Source of the DNA: Shinisaurus crocodilurus
Lineage: Eukaryota; Chordata; Lepidosauria; Squamata; Shinisauridae
Direction: 5' to 3'
Assembly: GCA_021292165.1 (NCBI GenBank)
Contig: CM037879.1
Location: 157,263,278-157,327,277, forward strand
Length of the DNA stretch: 64,000 nucleotides
The number at the start of each line of letters is the position of its first letter. Positions within the stretch are counted from its first letter, which is position 1. Below the pieces are notes generated by a model. It saw nothing but the letters and a program-made list of their open reading frames with translations. It had not been told where the DNA came from and did no database searches. The position numbers and the translations under genes were made by a program. Of the stretch, positions 9,569 to 19,390 are shown in pieces.

Positions 9569-10496
9569 TCTGTAGGGACATCTGCCCTAATCACCACCCT
9601 CCCTGCAAGCACCACTTTTTCCAAACCCCATCTCCTTGGCTGGAGCCCACCCTCTTTCCTGCAAGATCCCAAAGTGACATGGGGGATCCCCTCCTCCTCC
9701 TCTCCCCACCCCCAAGCACCACCCTCCGACAACGAGGAGCCCTTTAGCGGGCACCCACCCTCTTCCTTGCAACATCCCAACTTGACGTGGGGAGGGTGGC
9801 GGAAATCACGACTACTTCTTGCCCCCACTGTCTACACATACACACACTCCAAGCACTGCCTTCCTGTGAGGATGCGCTACCGTGCCATCCTCCAACGCCC
9901 CCCTTGTCTCGCAACCAGCTCTGCCTCCTCCTCCTTCCCCCCACCCTTTGACCGATGGCCTACCTGCCCCACCCCAGGGTTGAGCCATCTTCCCACCCCA
10001 CTCCCTCCGCAACCCCCCAACGGCTAGAGTTGGGGTTCAACACCTCGCCGTCACCCCCTTCCATGCACACTGACTGACCTGGCCGCTCAGCGCCATCGTC
10101 CACCGTGGAGTTCAAGTTTGGCGTCGCCCTCCTGCCGTGGAACTTCCTGCCGTGGAACTTCCAGACCTGTAATACTTCCCCTCCTTTTCTTCGTGTTCAA
10201 AGAGTTCAAAGAGTTTGGAAGTTACACGGCAGGAGGGCGACGCCGAGAGGAGCCGGGGAGGAGGCGGAGGCTGTGGTGCCACAGCGAGAGGGGGCGGAGC
10301 CAAGGCGAGCCGCATGGAGGGCAGGCCTGGCAGCCCTGAGCCCGCGAAGCGAGGGGGAGCGCTTAGGGCGGGAAGGGGTTATATGGCGCACCGTGGGCTG
10401 TATTTTCTTTCCCAAGGCGTTTTGGCGCCCTCTTTAGCCCTGCGCCCTAAGCAGCTGCCTAGTTCGCCTAATGGAAGCACCAGCTCTGCTGGAGAG

Positions 10497-10580
10497 TTGC
10501 TGCTGGTCAGTGTAGACAATACTGAGCTAGATGGGCCAATGGTCTGAAGCAGTATAGGGAGTTTGCTATGTTCCTATTGC
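10497..10580 (+). mobile_element. tRNA-derived SINE, family 2, right part
   Basis: Continuation of the SINE begun at 7555: TCAGTGTAGACAATACTGAG, then CTAGATGGGCCAATGGTCTG. The first 8 bp of the continuation are the duplicated CTGGAGAG (10489-10496). Confidence 0.85.
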
Positions 10581-10962
10581 CTGGGGGCTGGAAGAGTCCA
10601 GCTGGAAGAGGAGCAGGCCTCCTTATCTCCCTCCCTCTCCTGGGATCCTTCCCACAGGGCAGTTGATGGTAGATGACTCTGTGAGGTGCGTTGAGGTCAG
10701 TTGGAGCAGGCCTTAAGGTCTTCTTCACCTGCCTCTCTCCCTTTCCTGGAATTCCATATTTCCATGTGCATCAGTGTATATATGTGAGTGTGCTTCTGTG
10801 TGTATGTCTGTGTACATGTGTGTGCGGCCGCTGATCCCCAAGCCAGTATTGCCCATGGCCCTTGGGGCCAAAAGGCTTGTGCACCCCTGCACTATCAGTA
10901 AGGGCTGTGTAATAGAATCGGGCTAGAAATGTCTTTTTAAAAAAGAAGAGCTACCCTGCACA

Positions 10963-11043
10963 ATCCCACACATGTCTACTCAGAAGTAAGTCACATTCAG
11001 TTCAGTGGGGCTTACTGCCAGGTAAATGGGTATAGAATTGCAG
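10963..11043. repeat. family F palindromic repeat
   Basis: CAATCCCACACATGTCTACT, then AGTAAGTCACATT and the inverse CAGTGGGGCTTACT, ending ATAGAATTGCAGC. Confidence 0.75.
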
Positions 11044-11130
11044 CTTTGGGGGCACAAGCCTACTGGAGGCTATGGCCTCTGACCTAGAATCCCCTTTCTC
11101 TTGATATTTTTCTTTGGTGTTATCCAAGTA

Positions 11131-11353
11131 TAGGCAGTCCCCGGGTTACGAACTTCCTTACTTATGGACAACTCATACTTAAGAACAGACTGCCATATAT
11201 GTAAAAGTCTGAGCTAAATACCAACACATGCACTATATTTGTCAATTTGTGACACTTTGCAACACTTTGAAAACAACTTAAGTACACATTCGACTTAAAG
11301 ACAGACTTACGAACAGATCTCGGAGCTCGTTCGTAACCCGGGGACTGTCTGTA
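11131..11353. mobile_element. Tigger/pogo-like MITE, second type
   Basis: CAGTCCCCGGGTTACGAAC at the left and its exact inverse at the right (19 bp), each next to TA. Internally AT-rich, with TTAAGAACAGACT-type subterminal repeats. Confidence 0.8.
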
Positions 11354-11500
11354 TACAGATAAGGATGATTCTTGCTCCAGCAGCTGTTGTGTCCTTATTA
11401 TGTCACCAATGTGCACTTTGGAAAGTAACACAAAAGAGACTGATCCCTGCCCAAAGGAACTTTCAATCTACGGTAAATAGGATTTCTGAGAGAAACCAAC

Positions 11501-11745
11501 GACACAACGAAGAGTTTTTGGGCACCTTAAAGACTTAGGGTGCAATCCTATTCATTTCTAGACATAAATAAGACCTACAACTCCCAACATGCCACAGCCA
11601 GCATGGCTGGCTGAGGAATGCTAGGAGTTGTAGGACTTTTATCTTTCTAAACATGCATAGGATTGCGCCCTGGCACATTTATTATGGCATAAGCTTTTGC
11701 GGACTACAGTCCACTTCATCAGATGCAGTAAACATCTCCTGAGTA
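11501..11745 (+). mobile_element. Penelope-associated repeat, split by foldback D
   Basis: GCACCTTAAAGACT before the foldback and TTTATTATGGCATAAGC, then CACTTCATCAGATGCA after it, form the repeat whose relative flanks the Penelope fragment at 57.8-58.7 kb. Confidence 0.6.
11538..11670. repeat. foldback element, family D (copy 2)
   Basis: GGGTGCAATCCTATTCAT to CATAGGATTGCGCCC, with inner stems CCTACAACTCCCAACATGCC and TGCTAGGAGTTGTAGG. Confidence 0.8.
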
Positions 11746-12012
11746 ACAACACTTTTAAAAATGAAATTATGTATGAAGTTATTTTCTTTCTTACACTGGC
11801 CTTGTGTGGGTATAGGTGTGTTTAAGTAGGAGGAGTAGATCTACAACATTGTTAGGCTTAAATGTCCAAAGGTTACACAATTACATTTTTATGGAAATTG
11901 CTGATAGAAACGAGGCGTGTCACTTCAGAGAAAGCTTAGGCTCAACAAGTGCAGTGCTGCCCCACAAGGCAGCCATTAATTTCCTATAAATGAAAAAGCA
12001 ACACTTGAGGTC

Positions 12013-12103
12013 TGACAGTGGAATCCTATGCATGCTTAGTCAGAAATATGGCCTATTGAGTTCAATGGGGCTTACTATCTAATAAGGGTGTTTAGGATTG
12101 CCA
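12013..12103. repeat. family F palindromic repeat
   Basis: GGAATCCTATGCATGCTTAG ... GTTTAGGATTGCC. The last about 20 bp are repeated once more immediately downstream (12109-12128). Confidence 0.7.
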
Positions 12104-12136
12104 GTAAAGTAAGGGTGTTTAGGATTACCAGCAGAA

Positions 12137-12363
12137 TTTATTTATTTATTATTACATTTATATCCCTCCTTTTTGCCTCTTGCAGGAAACCCAATGTGGC
12201 TTAAATGGTCCTCATCTTCATTTTATCCTCACAACAACCCTGTGAGGTAGGTTAAGCTGAGAGTCAGTGACTGGCCCAAAATCACCCAGTGAACTTCATG
12301 GGCAAGAACCTGGATCTCCCGAGTCCCAGTCCAACACTTTAACCACCACATCACAGTGGCTCT
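12137..12363 (-). mobile_element. tRNA-derived SINE, family 1
   Basis: Minus-strand copy with head GAGCCACTGTGATGTGGTGG, the CACTGGGTGAT block, and a tail ending in the ATTT repeat. More diverged than the 52.9-kb copy. Confidence 0.85.
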
Positions 12364-12637
12364 CCACTCCTAAGACTGAGTAGTTTGGTCCTCACTGACA
12401 GGGATACTGAAGGAAGGTGTAATCAAAATGAGCCTCTCCCACCCACACATGCCACACTACACCTCCCAACAGTCCTTGCAGTATTCAAGTTCCCCTACAC
12501 ACATACCATTTATCATAATTATGGAAAATGTTGTAGGGTTCAGTAAAGACAGGCCAGCCAAGCTACAAGCCAACTAAGATGGGTGCTTGGATTATCTTCT
12601 GGTTAAGTCCTATTTAAGTTAGTGGAGCTTCATAAAT

Positions 12638-12741
12638 TCAAGGCTGCACTCCTATGCACACTTGGGATAAGTCCCATTGAACTCAATGGGGCTTACTTTT
12701 GAATAGACATATATAGGGTTGCTCTGTATAGGATTGCTCTG
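12638..12741. repeat. family F palindromic repeat
   Basis: GCACTCCTATGCACACTTGG, AAGTCCCATTGA and the inverse TCAATGGGGCTTACTT, ending GTATAGGATTGC. Confidence 0.75.
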
Positions 12742-12745
12742 AGAA

Positions 12746-12980
12746 AGCCAGTGTGACGTGGTGGTTAGACTGTTGGACTGGGACTCGGGAGAACAAGGTT
12801 CTAGTCCCCAGTCAGCCATGAGGCTCACTGGGTGACTTTGGACTGGTCACTGACTCTCAGCCTAACCTACCTCACAGGGTTGTTGTGAGGATAAAAATGG
12901 AGGAGGATCATGTAAACTGCCTTGGGTTCCTTGCAAGAGGAAAAAAGGTGGGATATAAATGTATATATCAATCAATCAAT
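12746..12980 (+). mobile_element. tRNA-derived SINE, family 1
   Basis: Head AGCCAGTGTGACGTGGTGG, B-box-like GGTTCTAGTCC, tail AACTGCCTTGGGTTCC then GATATAAATG and (ATCA)n. Confidence 0.88.
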
Positions 12981-13161
12981 GTAAGTCTGGCTTAACACAT
13001 TTATGAATTGGGCTGTTAGTGCTTACAGAACAAAGCCCACGTGTGGTGGCGTTGCATTACAGAGCAACCTACCTATCATGTTTCAAGTATTCTCTATGCA
13101 CTTAGGCTGGAACTCTTCCCTGATGATCCTTGTCTACCAAGAGTAGATGATGGATTGACTG

Positions 13162-13585
13162 ATTGAAGGTGCGATCCTATTGCCATGCCTGTAAGCCCCC
13201 CCCCGCACTCAGAGGCTTACAGGCATCCTATATGCAGAATGGGAGGAGCCCACTCTGCATTTTCTGCTAGATGGGCTTTTTTGTCCATCCAGCTGGAGCA
13301 TCTCAGAGGGGGAGGGAAGGAGACTGGAGCGGCTGCAGGATACCTTGTATCCTGGCCTCTCCAGGCTCCTTCCCTTCCCGCCCCCCCAAAGACCCCCTTT
13401 GCCCCTTCTCCGACGCTGCTTTTGCGACCTTGGAGAAGCAGCCAATGTGGTTCTTTCTGTGCCAGCTGCAAGCGGGGAGAGAGGGTGCCCTGAGTGGAGT
13501 GAGTTTCCAAAGTCATTGCTGGGACTCCAAAAATCATATGGCCATCTAGAGTAGACGCTGTCTAGCGGCCATAGGATTGTGCTGC
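13162..13585. repeat. DNA-transposon-like repeat, family G
   Basis: Left end GGTGCGATCCTATTGC, right end GGCCATAGGATTGTGCTGCC, plus inner AAGCCCC repeats. A diverged inverse-oriented relative lies at about 42240-42532. The termini resemble those of foldback family D. Confidence 0.55.
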
Positions 13586-13967
13586 CCGAGAGATAAGTGC
13601 ACCCACTTCTCTCATTGAAACTAATGAGACTTAAAAGTTCCTAACTTTGGCTGGCTTGTAGTTGTTGTATCCACTGCAACTAGCTGCATAGGTATCCTTC
13701 CGTAGTAAGGCTGTACCCCCCTGTAGTGAGATTAGCTGTGTCACCCATTACACAGGAATGGAAAAGCACTCCTGCTGCAATGGATTTACTGGTAGATACA
13801 CATTATGTGGACTATTGCCCTTTAAAAACAAAGTCTGAGACAGTGTTATAATCTGGAATACGATTCTGCCTTTTGAGCAGTGTTTTAGCGAAAACGTTAG
13901 CCTTAATTGGTTCTAAGATAAACTGAACTTCTTGGATCCAGAGTGTTTTTAAAGGTTTACAGTAAAG

Positions 13968-14660
13968 TCCTATCTGTGTTTATTCCAAAGAAAGCACCCT
14001 GGGTTCAGTGGGGCTCACACACCCTCTTCTGGCCTTAGATGTGGTAATGAGATAGCATACCAAAAGAATGAAATTGGGGCTGCCTGCAAGCCCATTAATT
14101 CCATTAGGCCCTTTTGAAAAAAACACATGGCTGCTTTTTGGAGATGCCTTTAGCATCTGAAGCGTGGCCATCATGTTAGCAGCATCTTTTGACCAACCTA
14201 CTGCAAAACCCATAATCATTAAAGAAATGGCATACCATGTGTGTAAGGATCCTGTGTGATGTATCTTGTATCCATCTTGTGAATGTGAAGACAATTGCAT
14301 TCCAACTGGAAAATGTTCCAGGACCGTACAGTAAGGGCCAAACTGCACATCAGTGATGTTAGTCACGTAGCTTCGCCCATAAAGAATGAAGTAGGTTTTC
14401 CAGAATAATGTTCTGGAAAATTTTTGTATTGCATCAGAAAATGTTTGGCTGCCCTGGAGTGATCTAGTTTAGAATGTTTATTTTGCTTGTATTTAGTAAA
14501 CAACAAAGCTAAAAAGAGTATCTCATGTTTATTTTTTGTCCAAACACATCACAGATATTTGACCTGAAACATTTGAGGGGAAAATTTAGAGCACACTTAC
14601 TGTGACATAAAGGTCAAATTATGTAGACATTTGTACTGGCATACTTGTTAATCCAGTTCA
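13968..14660 (-). other. unrecognised repeat H with long open frame on the minus strand
   Basis: 14390-14660 recurs, diverged, at about 41500-41935 (shared blocks TTAGTAAACAACAAAGCTAA and TTTGACCTGAAA). On the minus strand a frame is open from about 14480 down to 13980 (about 160 codons, with the hydrophobic stretch AISLMIMGFAVGW), with no match I know. Confidence 0.4.
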
Positions 14661-14969
14661 GACCCCTAGTGTGGGAGGTAAGCGGGCTTTAACACTTTGC
14701 CTTCCACTGAGGGCTCAATCCAGCTCGAGCTCTCATTGACATGAATGGGATCTCTTTTTTGGCAAAGCAAACTGCAGGTGCGGGGACCTGATCCCTATTG
14801 GTCCCACATTCGGGGTGGGGGGCAAAGAATTAAAGCCCTCTAAACCGTATGCTCTGGTCCTGATACAGATTACCTGGCTCCACACTGGCTATTTGTCAAA
14901 CAACAAGAACAGCAACCCTGTATTTAAGAGTGGCACTACATGACTACTATTGTCATGTGTAATTTTGCC

Positions 14970-15400
14970 CTAAAACCTTACTCAGAGACCCTCCTCCAGG
15001 TGCCCTCACCATCTGAACTGAGGTGGTAACTTGGCAATGGAGGAGAGGGCCTTTTCAGTTGTGGTACCCCACTTATGGAATTCAGAGTGGCTTGTGGGGC
15101 CCCTCTGTTTATGTCTTTGAGTAAGCCCCATTGAGCTCAGTGGGATTTACTTCTGAGTAGATATGTATAGGATTGCATAGTTAGACCCCTTTCAAGTTTC
15201 TCAGGCTTTTAAATTCTGATGTATTTTTATTTCTACTGCGATGTTTTTAGCACTGCTTTTTACTGTTTCAAACAGATATACTGAATATTGTGGTTTGGTT
15301 TTTATTTTGTTTTATGAGTGATTGTTAAACCACGCTGGAAATTTTTGAATTGAAGGGTGCTATAGAAATGTTTTTAAACAAACAAGCTGAATTGAAGTCT
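14970..15400 (+). mobile_element. L2-like LINE 3' end with nested family F copy
   Basis: Degraded reading frame and 3' UTR style (GAGAGGGCCTTTTCAGTTGT, then TTGTAAACCACG-like and GGTGCTATAGAAATG). A family F palindrome (15118-15182) lies inside it. Confidence 0.6.
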
Positions 15401-15410
15401 TAGGAAATAA

Positions 15411-15498
15411 CAATGCAATCCATTGCATGTCTGCTCAGAAGCCCTATTAAATTCAATAGGACTTACTCCCAGTTAAGTATGAATAGGATTGCAGCCAA
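15411..15498. repeat. family F palindromic repeat
   Basis: GCAATCCATTGCATGTCTGC ... GAATAGGATTGCAGCC, with inner CTATTAAATTCAATAGG palindrome. Next to it, 15499-15713 is open on the minus strand with one hydrophobic segment, unexplained. Confidence 0.78.
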
Positions 15499-15763
15499 AT
15501 GCGCTTGTACAACAGTCCAGAAGAAATTCTGAAATGGAACATAGATGATATAATTACACAGAAGATATTAGAGGCAAGTACTATTACTGCAATTACTATG
15601 CGTTTGTAAGGTGGCCCAGAGCCAAACAGAATCAAGTCATACTCTGTCTTTGTCCTTGGAGAAAAGCTTTTGGCTGGTCCTAAGCTGATACAATTGGTTG
15701 ATGTCTTATCCAATATTTATTTGAATAAATTAAGAACAGGGAATAAGTCCATCTGTGTTAAAC

Positions 15764-15898
15764 CAGCCTCTCTCAACCTTGGGTCCCCAAATGTTTTTGA
15801 ACTACAACTCCCATAATCCCTAGCCAGCATGGCCATTGTTCAGGGATGCTGGAACTTGTAGGCCAGCAACATCTGGGGAACCAAGGTTGGGAAAGGCT
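15764..15898. repeat. foldback element, family A, diverged
   Basis: CAGCCTCTCTCAACCTTGGG, then the inverse CCAAGGTTGGGAAAGGCT, with CTACAACTCCCATAATCCC and a diverged inverse arm. Confidence 0.8.
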
Positions 15899-16149
15899 AA
15901 ACAAGTCTCGAAGACCTAAACTTGGAGTGCAAATTGGAGGTGTCCCTGAAACTGAACACGGTAAGGCTATGTCACAGAGACTGTGTGATCATATGAAAGT
16001 GCATTGTCACCACAATCTTACATCCATGTATTTGGAAGGTCCTATTAACATAGCCAGACAGAAGAGGTGAATGTACAGGTTCAACAGATCTGGACTGAAT
16101 ATAGTATGTGGTCCAGTAGCCATGGAATAGCTTCACTAAATGTCTAGAT

Positions 16150-16281
16150 CAGTGTTCTCCAACCTTGGGTCCCCAGATGTTTTTGGCCTACAACTCCCAG
16201 CATGCCCCAGCCAGCGCTGGCTGGGGCATGCTGGGAGTTGTAGGCCAAAAACATCTGGGGACCCAAGGTTGGAGAACACTG
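16150..16281. repeat. foldback element, family A: perfect 132-bp palindrome
   Basis: Bases 16150-16215 are the exact reverse complement of 16216-16281, with no spacer and no mismatch. It begins CAGTGTTCTCCAACCTTGGG. Each arm includes CTACAACTCCCAGCATGC. Near-identical copies are at 38441-38570 and 50200-50334. Confidence 0.95.
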
Positions 16282-17258
16282 GGATTATTACTGAAGCCAC
16301 ACAAGATAGTGCAGTAAATTCAGACTGAGTTGCAAGAGGGGCATGTGGTCAACTAATTACATGATCACTTACTGTGCAGTGAAATTTATCTGGATCCATG
16401 CAGTTCATGCACACACTCTGCCAATTTTGGTCATATGAATTGGTCTGGAATCCTAATCATTTCAGCTGAACATACTTCCAGGTATGGACTGATCCACAGG
16501 TTCTGGGAAGCTGAAATGACAGTTGGGTAAATAAAAAGCAAAGTTAGTCATGTTTGGCCATGCAGTGAAGCAATTGTGCAATTTCATTGCTATGTGCATC
16601 CAAGTTCCAATTTTTCAGTGATGTTTTACCATGCTACCTTTGTGCTGGCACAATAGGTTTGTGTTTTTTTGTTTTTAAAGGTCAAACATTTTGTAACATT
16701 TATTTCATATTCCACAATAACCAAGAAAGGGCTTATAACATGTTCTACATTTACAGAAATGAGTTACTGAAGATTCTTCAAACTAACATGAAACAATTAA
16801 ATGAAATAGCTAAAAAAAAAAATAGCTTCATAGTAATATTATACTTATATTTAGATGGTTAATAGCAGAAGTACTGTTAGTCTATGATTACAACCCATGA
16901 TAGAGTACAGTGCGATTAAGCCAATTGTAACTGATGGGCTTGGGCATGCTTTCCTCTATGTTGTATTGTGACCTATGTCTCCCCAGGTTCTTTACAGAAC
17001 AACTCCCAAGTTCACATAGTCGGAGGAGAAACATAAGGGGTGAATGGTTATTCTTTCTATTTACTTTGATATTTTGCTTCTATATTCTGAAGACTCAGGT
17101 TAGGTTATAAGATATAATAATTGCATTTTATGATTACAGTAACCTCATAGAATCTTGTCTCTGTGGCCTGGTGAAGGGAGCTGACTACAACTGCATTTAG
17201 AGGATTCAAAACAGCAGAAGGTAGAACCTGTTCTGCCAGGAAAAAAAGGTAGGAGAAT
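16282..17258. other. unannotated stretch
   Basis: AT-rich DNA with no repeat or gene I recognise. Confidence 0.4.
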
Positions 17259-17631
17259 AGGGTGGCCACTTATGCATCACCAAAAAAGAAATGCATCACA
17301 CACACAAAAGACAAAACAGGGCATATATTTGCATTAAATTACTACAGTTTAGAAGTAATTACTACAATTTAAACAACAATGCAGTTCATCTTACCATAGT
17401 AGGGAAGAGTGCCCAGGGCCACGTGCTCAGCCTGCTGTCCAGGTGCTCATTGTTGATGGCGGGCCACTTCATGGGCTCTGCTCGCTCTCCCTTCTGATGG
17501 TTCTTTACTTTTAAACTGGGCTTGGACTGGGCAGCTCTTCAAATAAAGGATGTCTTTAAACAGAGGACTGTCCTCTGACAGCCCTTCAAATAGAGGACTG
17601 TCTGCTGTAAAGTAGGACACCTGGCCACCCT
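17259..17631. repeat. TIR-bearing repeat, family J
   Basis: Begins AGGGTGGCCA and ends TGGCCACCCT. The right half has tandem AAATAGAGGACTGTC-type units. Related ends occur at 46429 (left) and 50341-50382 (right). Confidence 0.55.
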
Positions 17632-18349
17632 GCCTAAGAAGAGCGTGAACTAATCTTCAGAACAGAGGCCATAGTTTATCTGCTGATCAGTGATTTTTCA
17701 GTGGCCAGTATATTTACTCGTTACATTTACTCAAAGCAGTTTAAAGTTTATAATAACAACTTGCAGCCTAAGACGCATGATGCAAAAGGGGGAAAAGAGC
17801 GGGGAGGGAAACAAATTCAGATACTGACCCTTTCATAGTGTTACACAATGAAGGCACATAGCTACCAGGTGGAATGGCTGCTAATGGAGACAGTCCAGTG
17901 AGGGGAGGAGTGAAATGACCCTTGATCTCAGCCAAGCCAATGGATCATCTCTCCCGAAGGTTCAGATAGAAGTAATGACTAGTGATGCTAGCAGAACTCC
18001 TAGAACAAACCAATATAATTCATTGCCTGTCGGAGATTTGCTCAAAACCAGCTTCTGTTGTCAAATAATCTAATCCTAACTTTTATCCTCTCATCTATCT
18101 GCCTGAGTCCTGCTCAGTTCCTCATTAATTTCTGCCCCACTGCCTTCTTCCGGAGTCACCCTGGAGAAAAGGGTTAAAAAAAAAAAGTTAATATATATCA
18201 TAACCTTAGCTTCTGAAAGATTTCTATCACGTTTTAAGTGGTGTTGTTATCCCACAATATTTGGCGGAACTACCTTCAAATGCAGATGATAGATCTATAA
18301 TCTAGGTTTGGAGGAGCAATGATTTAGTATTTGACCGAAGCATGAAGTT
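17632..18349. other. unannotated stretch
   Basis: No repeat or coding signal recognised. Confidence 0.4.
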
Positions 18350-18410
18350 AAAAGCCCCACTGAAAACAGTGGGACTTACTTCCAAGAAAACATGCATAAG
18401 ATTGTGCTTT
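18350..18410. repeat. family F palindromic repeat, partial
   Basis: AAAGCCCCACTG and GTGGGACTTACTTCC arms, ending CATGCATAAGATTGTGC. Confidence 0.6.
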
Positions 18411-18802
18411 TATATTGGAACTAATCCCACACTGAAATGGAGAAATTTTATTTACAACCTTCAACACCATATCAAGTTTCTCATATTATCACTAAATTCA
18501 ACATTTTTGGCAAATGCAGCTAACACGGTGGTGTATGCCAGTTCCTATGAAAATTCCCATTTGTGAAAGTATGAAAATATTTATTTTTAATATGCAAGAC
18601 AAATATTTCTGGTGTGTTTCCTAAGCAGTACTTCACATAGGGCATTTAGGACCCAATGAGTGTCACTGACATAGCTATGAAGTTTATTTGCTTTCCTTAG
18701 CTGAGAATATATGGTCTAAGGGTGGCAAGGTTTGGACTTGCCTCCGCATACCTTATCACTACCAATGGCCCAAGATCTTTGGGTGTCTGAGCCAAAAAAT
18801 CC

Positions 18803-18841
18803 ATATATATATATATGTGTGTGTGTATATATATATATATA
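18803..18841. repeat. (AT)n(GT)n microsatellite
   Basis: ATATAT, then TGTGTGTG, then ATATAT. Confidence 0.95.
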
Positions 18842-18871
18842 ATAAAAAATTGACAATTTCTTGTCCTTTAA

Positions 18872-19214
18872 TGCAAGGGTAGGGAACCTTTTTTCTGTCT
18901 TTGGCCACATTCGCTCATGGGTAATCTGTTGGGAGCTGCATACCAGCAGTGGGTGGGGCCAAAGCCAGTGGTAGGCAGGGCTAGACCCAAATGTGGGCGG
19001 GCCACTCCTTTTCTCTTTCTGCCACCCCCTTTCTCTGCCACCTCCTTTCTCCCTCTTTCTGACACCCCTTCTCTCTCTCTCTCTCTCTCTCTGCCACCCC
19101 CTTACTCCCTCTCTTTCTGACACCCCCATCTCTCTCTTTTTGGCAGCCCCTTCTTTCTGACACTTCCTTCTCCCTCGCTTTCTGATATCCCCCCTCTTTC
19201 TCTTTCTGACACCC

Positions 19215-19285
<71 letters not shown>

Positions 19286-19390
19286 CTCTGTCTCCTTTCA
19301 TGTCAAGCAGGCTTCATTATTGCCAGATTGCTTGCAGAGGGCTTTTGAAATTAGTCTGCGAGCCTAATTAGGGAATCTTGCTCTAATGGG
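18872..19390. repeat. hAT-like repeat with expanded (CT)n/(GT)n
   Basis: Starts CAAGGGTAGGGAACC, a common hAT-family terminus. It contains a run of diverged CTTTCTGACACCCC units (19000-19220), then (CT)n 19220-19253 and (GT)n 19254-19282. Confidence 0.5.

Larger units (their letters stand above)
7676..10488. mobile_element. hAT-type DNA transposon, non-autonomous, 2813 bp
   Basis: Ends CAGGGCCGGTGC and, inverted, CAGAGCTGGTGC (10 of 12 identical), and is flanked by an exact 8-bp duplication CTGGAGAG at 7668-7675 and 10489-10496. The TIR pattern CAGRGSYGG and 8-bp duplication are typical of hAT transposons. The interior has no recognisable transposase but carries a Tigger-like MITE (8441-8690), a (CA)n run, a 5S-type SINE (9237-9392) and a GC-rich inverted repeat (10120-10145 against 10219-10244). 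It interrupts a SINE whose two halves match the continuous copy at 33.9 kb. Confidence 0.88.
7207..10889. mobile_element. possible outer hAT-like element containing later insertions
   Basis: Left end CAGCGGTGCACAACCTGTGG and right end (inverse) CAGGGGTGCACAAGCCTTTT look like diverged terminal inverted repeats. Between them lie a SINE (7555-7675 plus 10497-10580) and, inside that, a 2.8-kb hAT element. No 8-bp target duplication is visible at the outer ends, so this is tentative. 7400-7520 resembles an L2-type tail and 10745-10830 is GT-rich. Confidence 0.35.

Noticed and set aside
15453..15713. 86-codon minus-strand frame with a transmembrane-like segment
   Set aside because: Runs into a family F repeat, lacks an ATG start in frame, and has an upstream TAA; unsupported.
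18981..19301. Arg-Glu repeat open frame
   Set aside because: Translation of (CT)n/(GT)n microsatellites.
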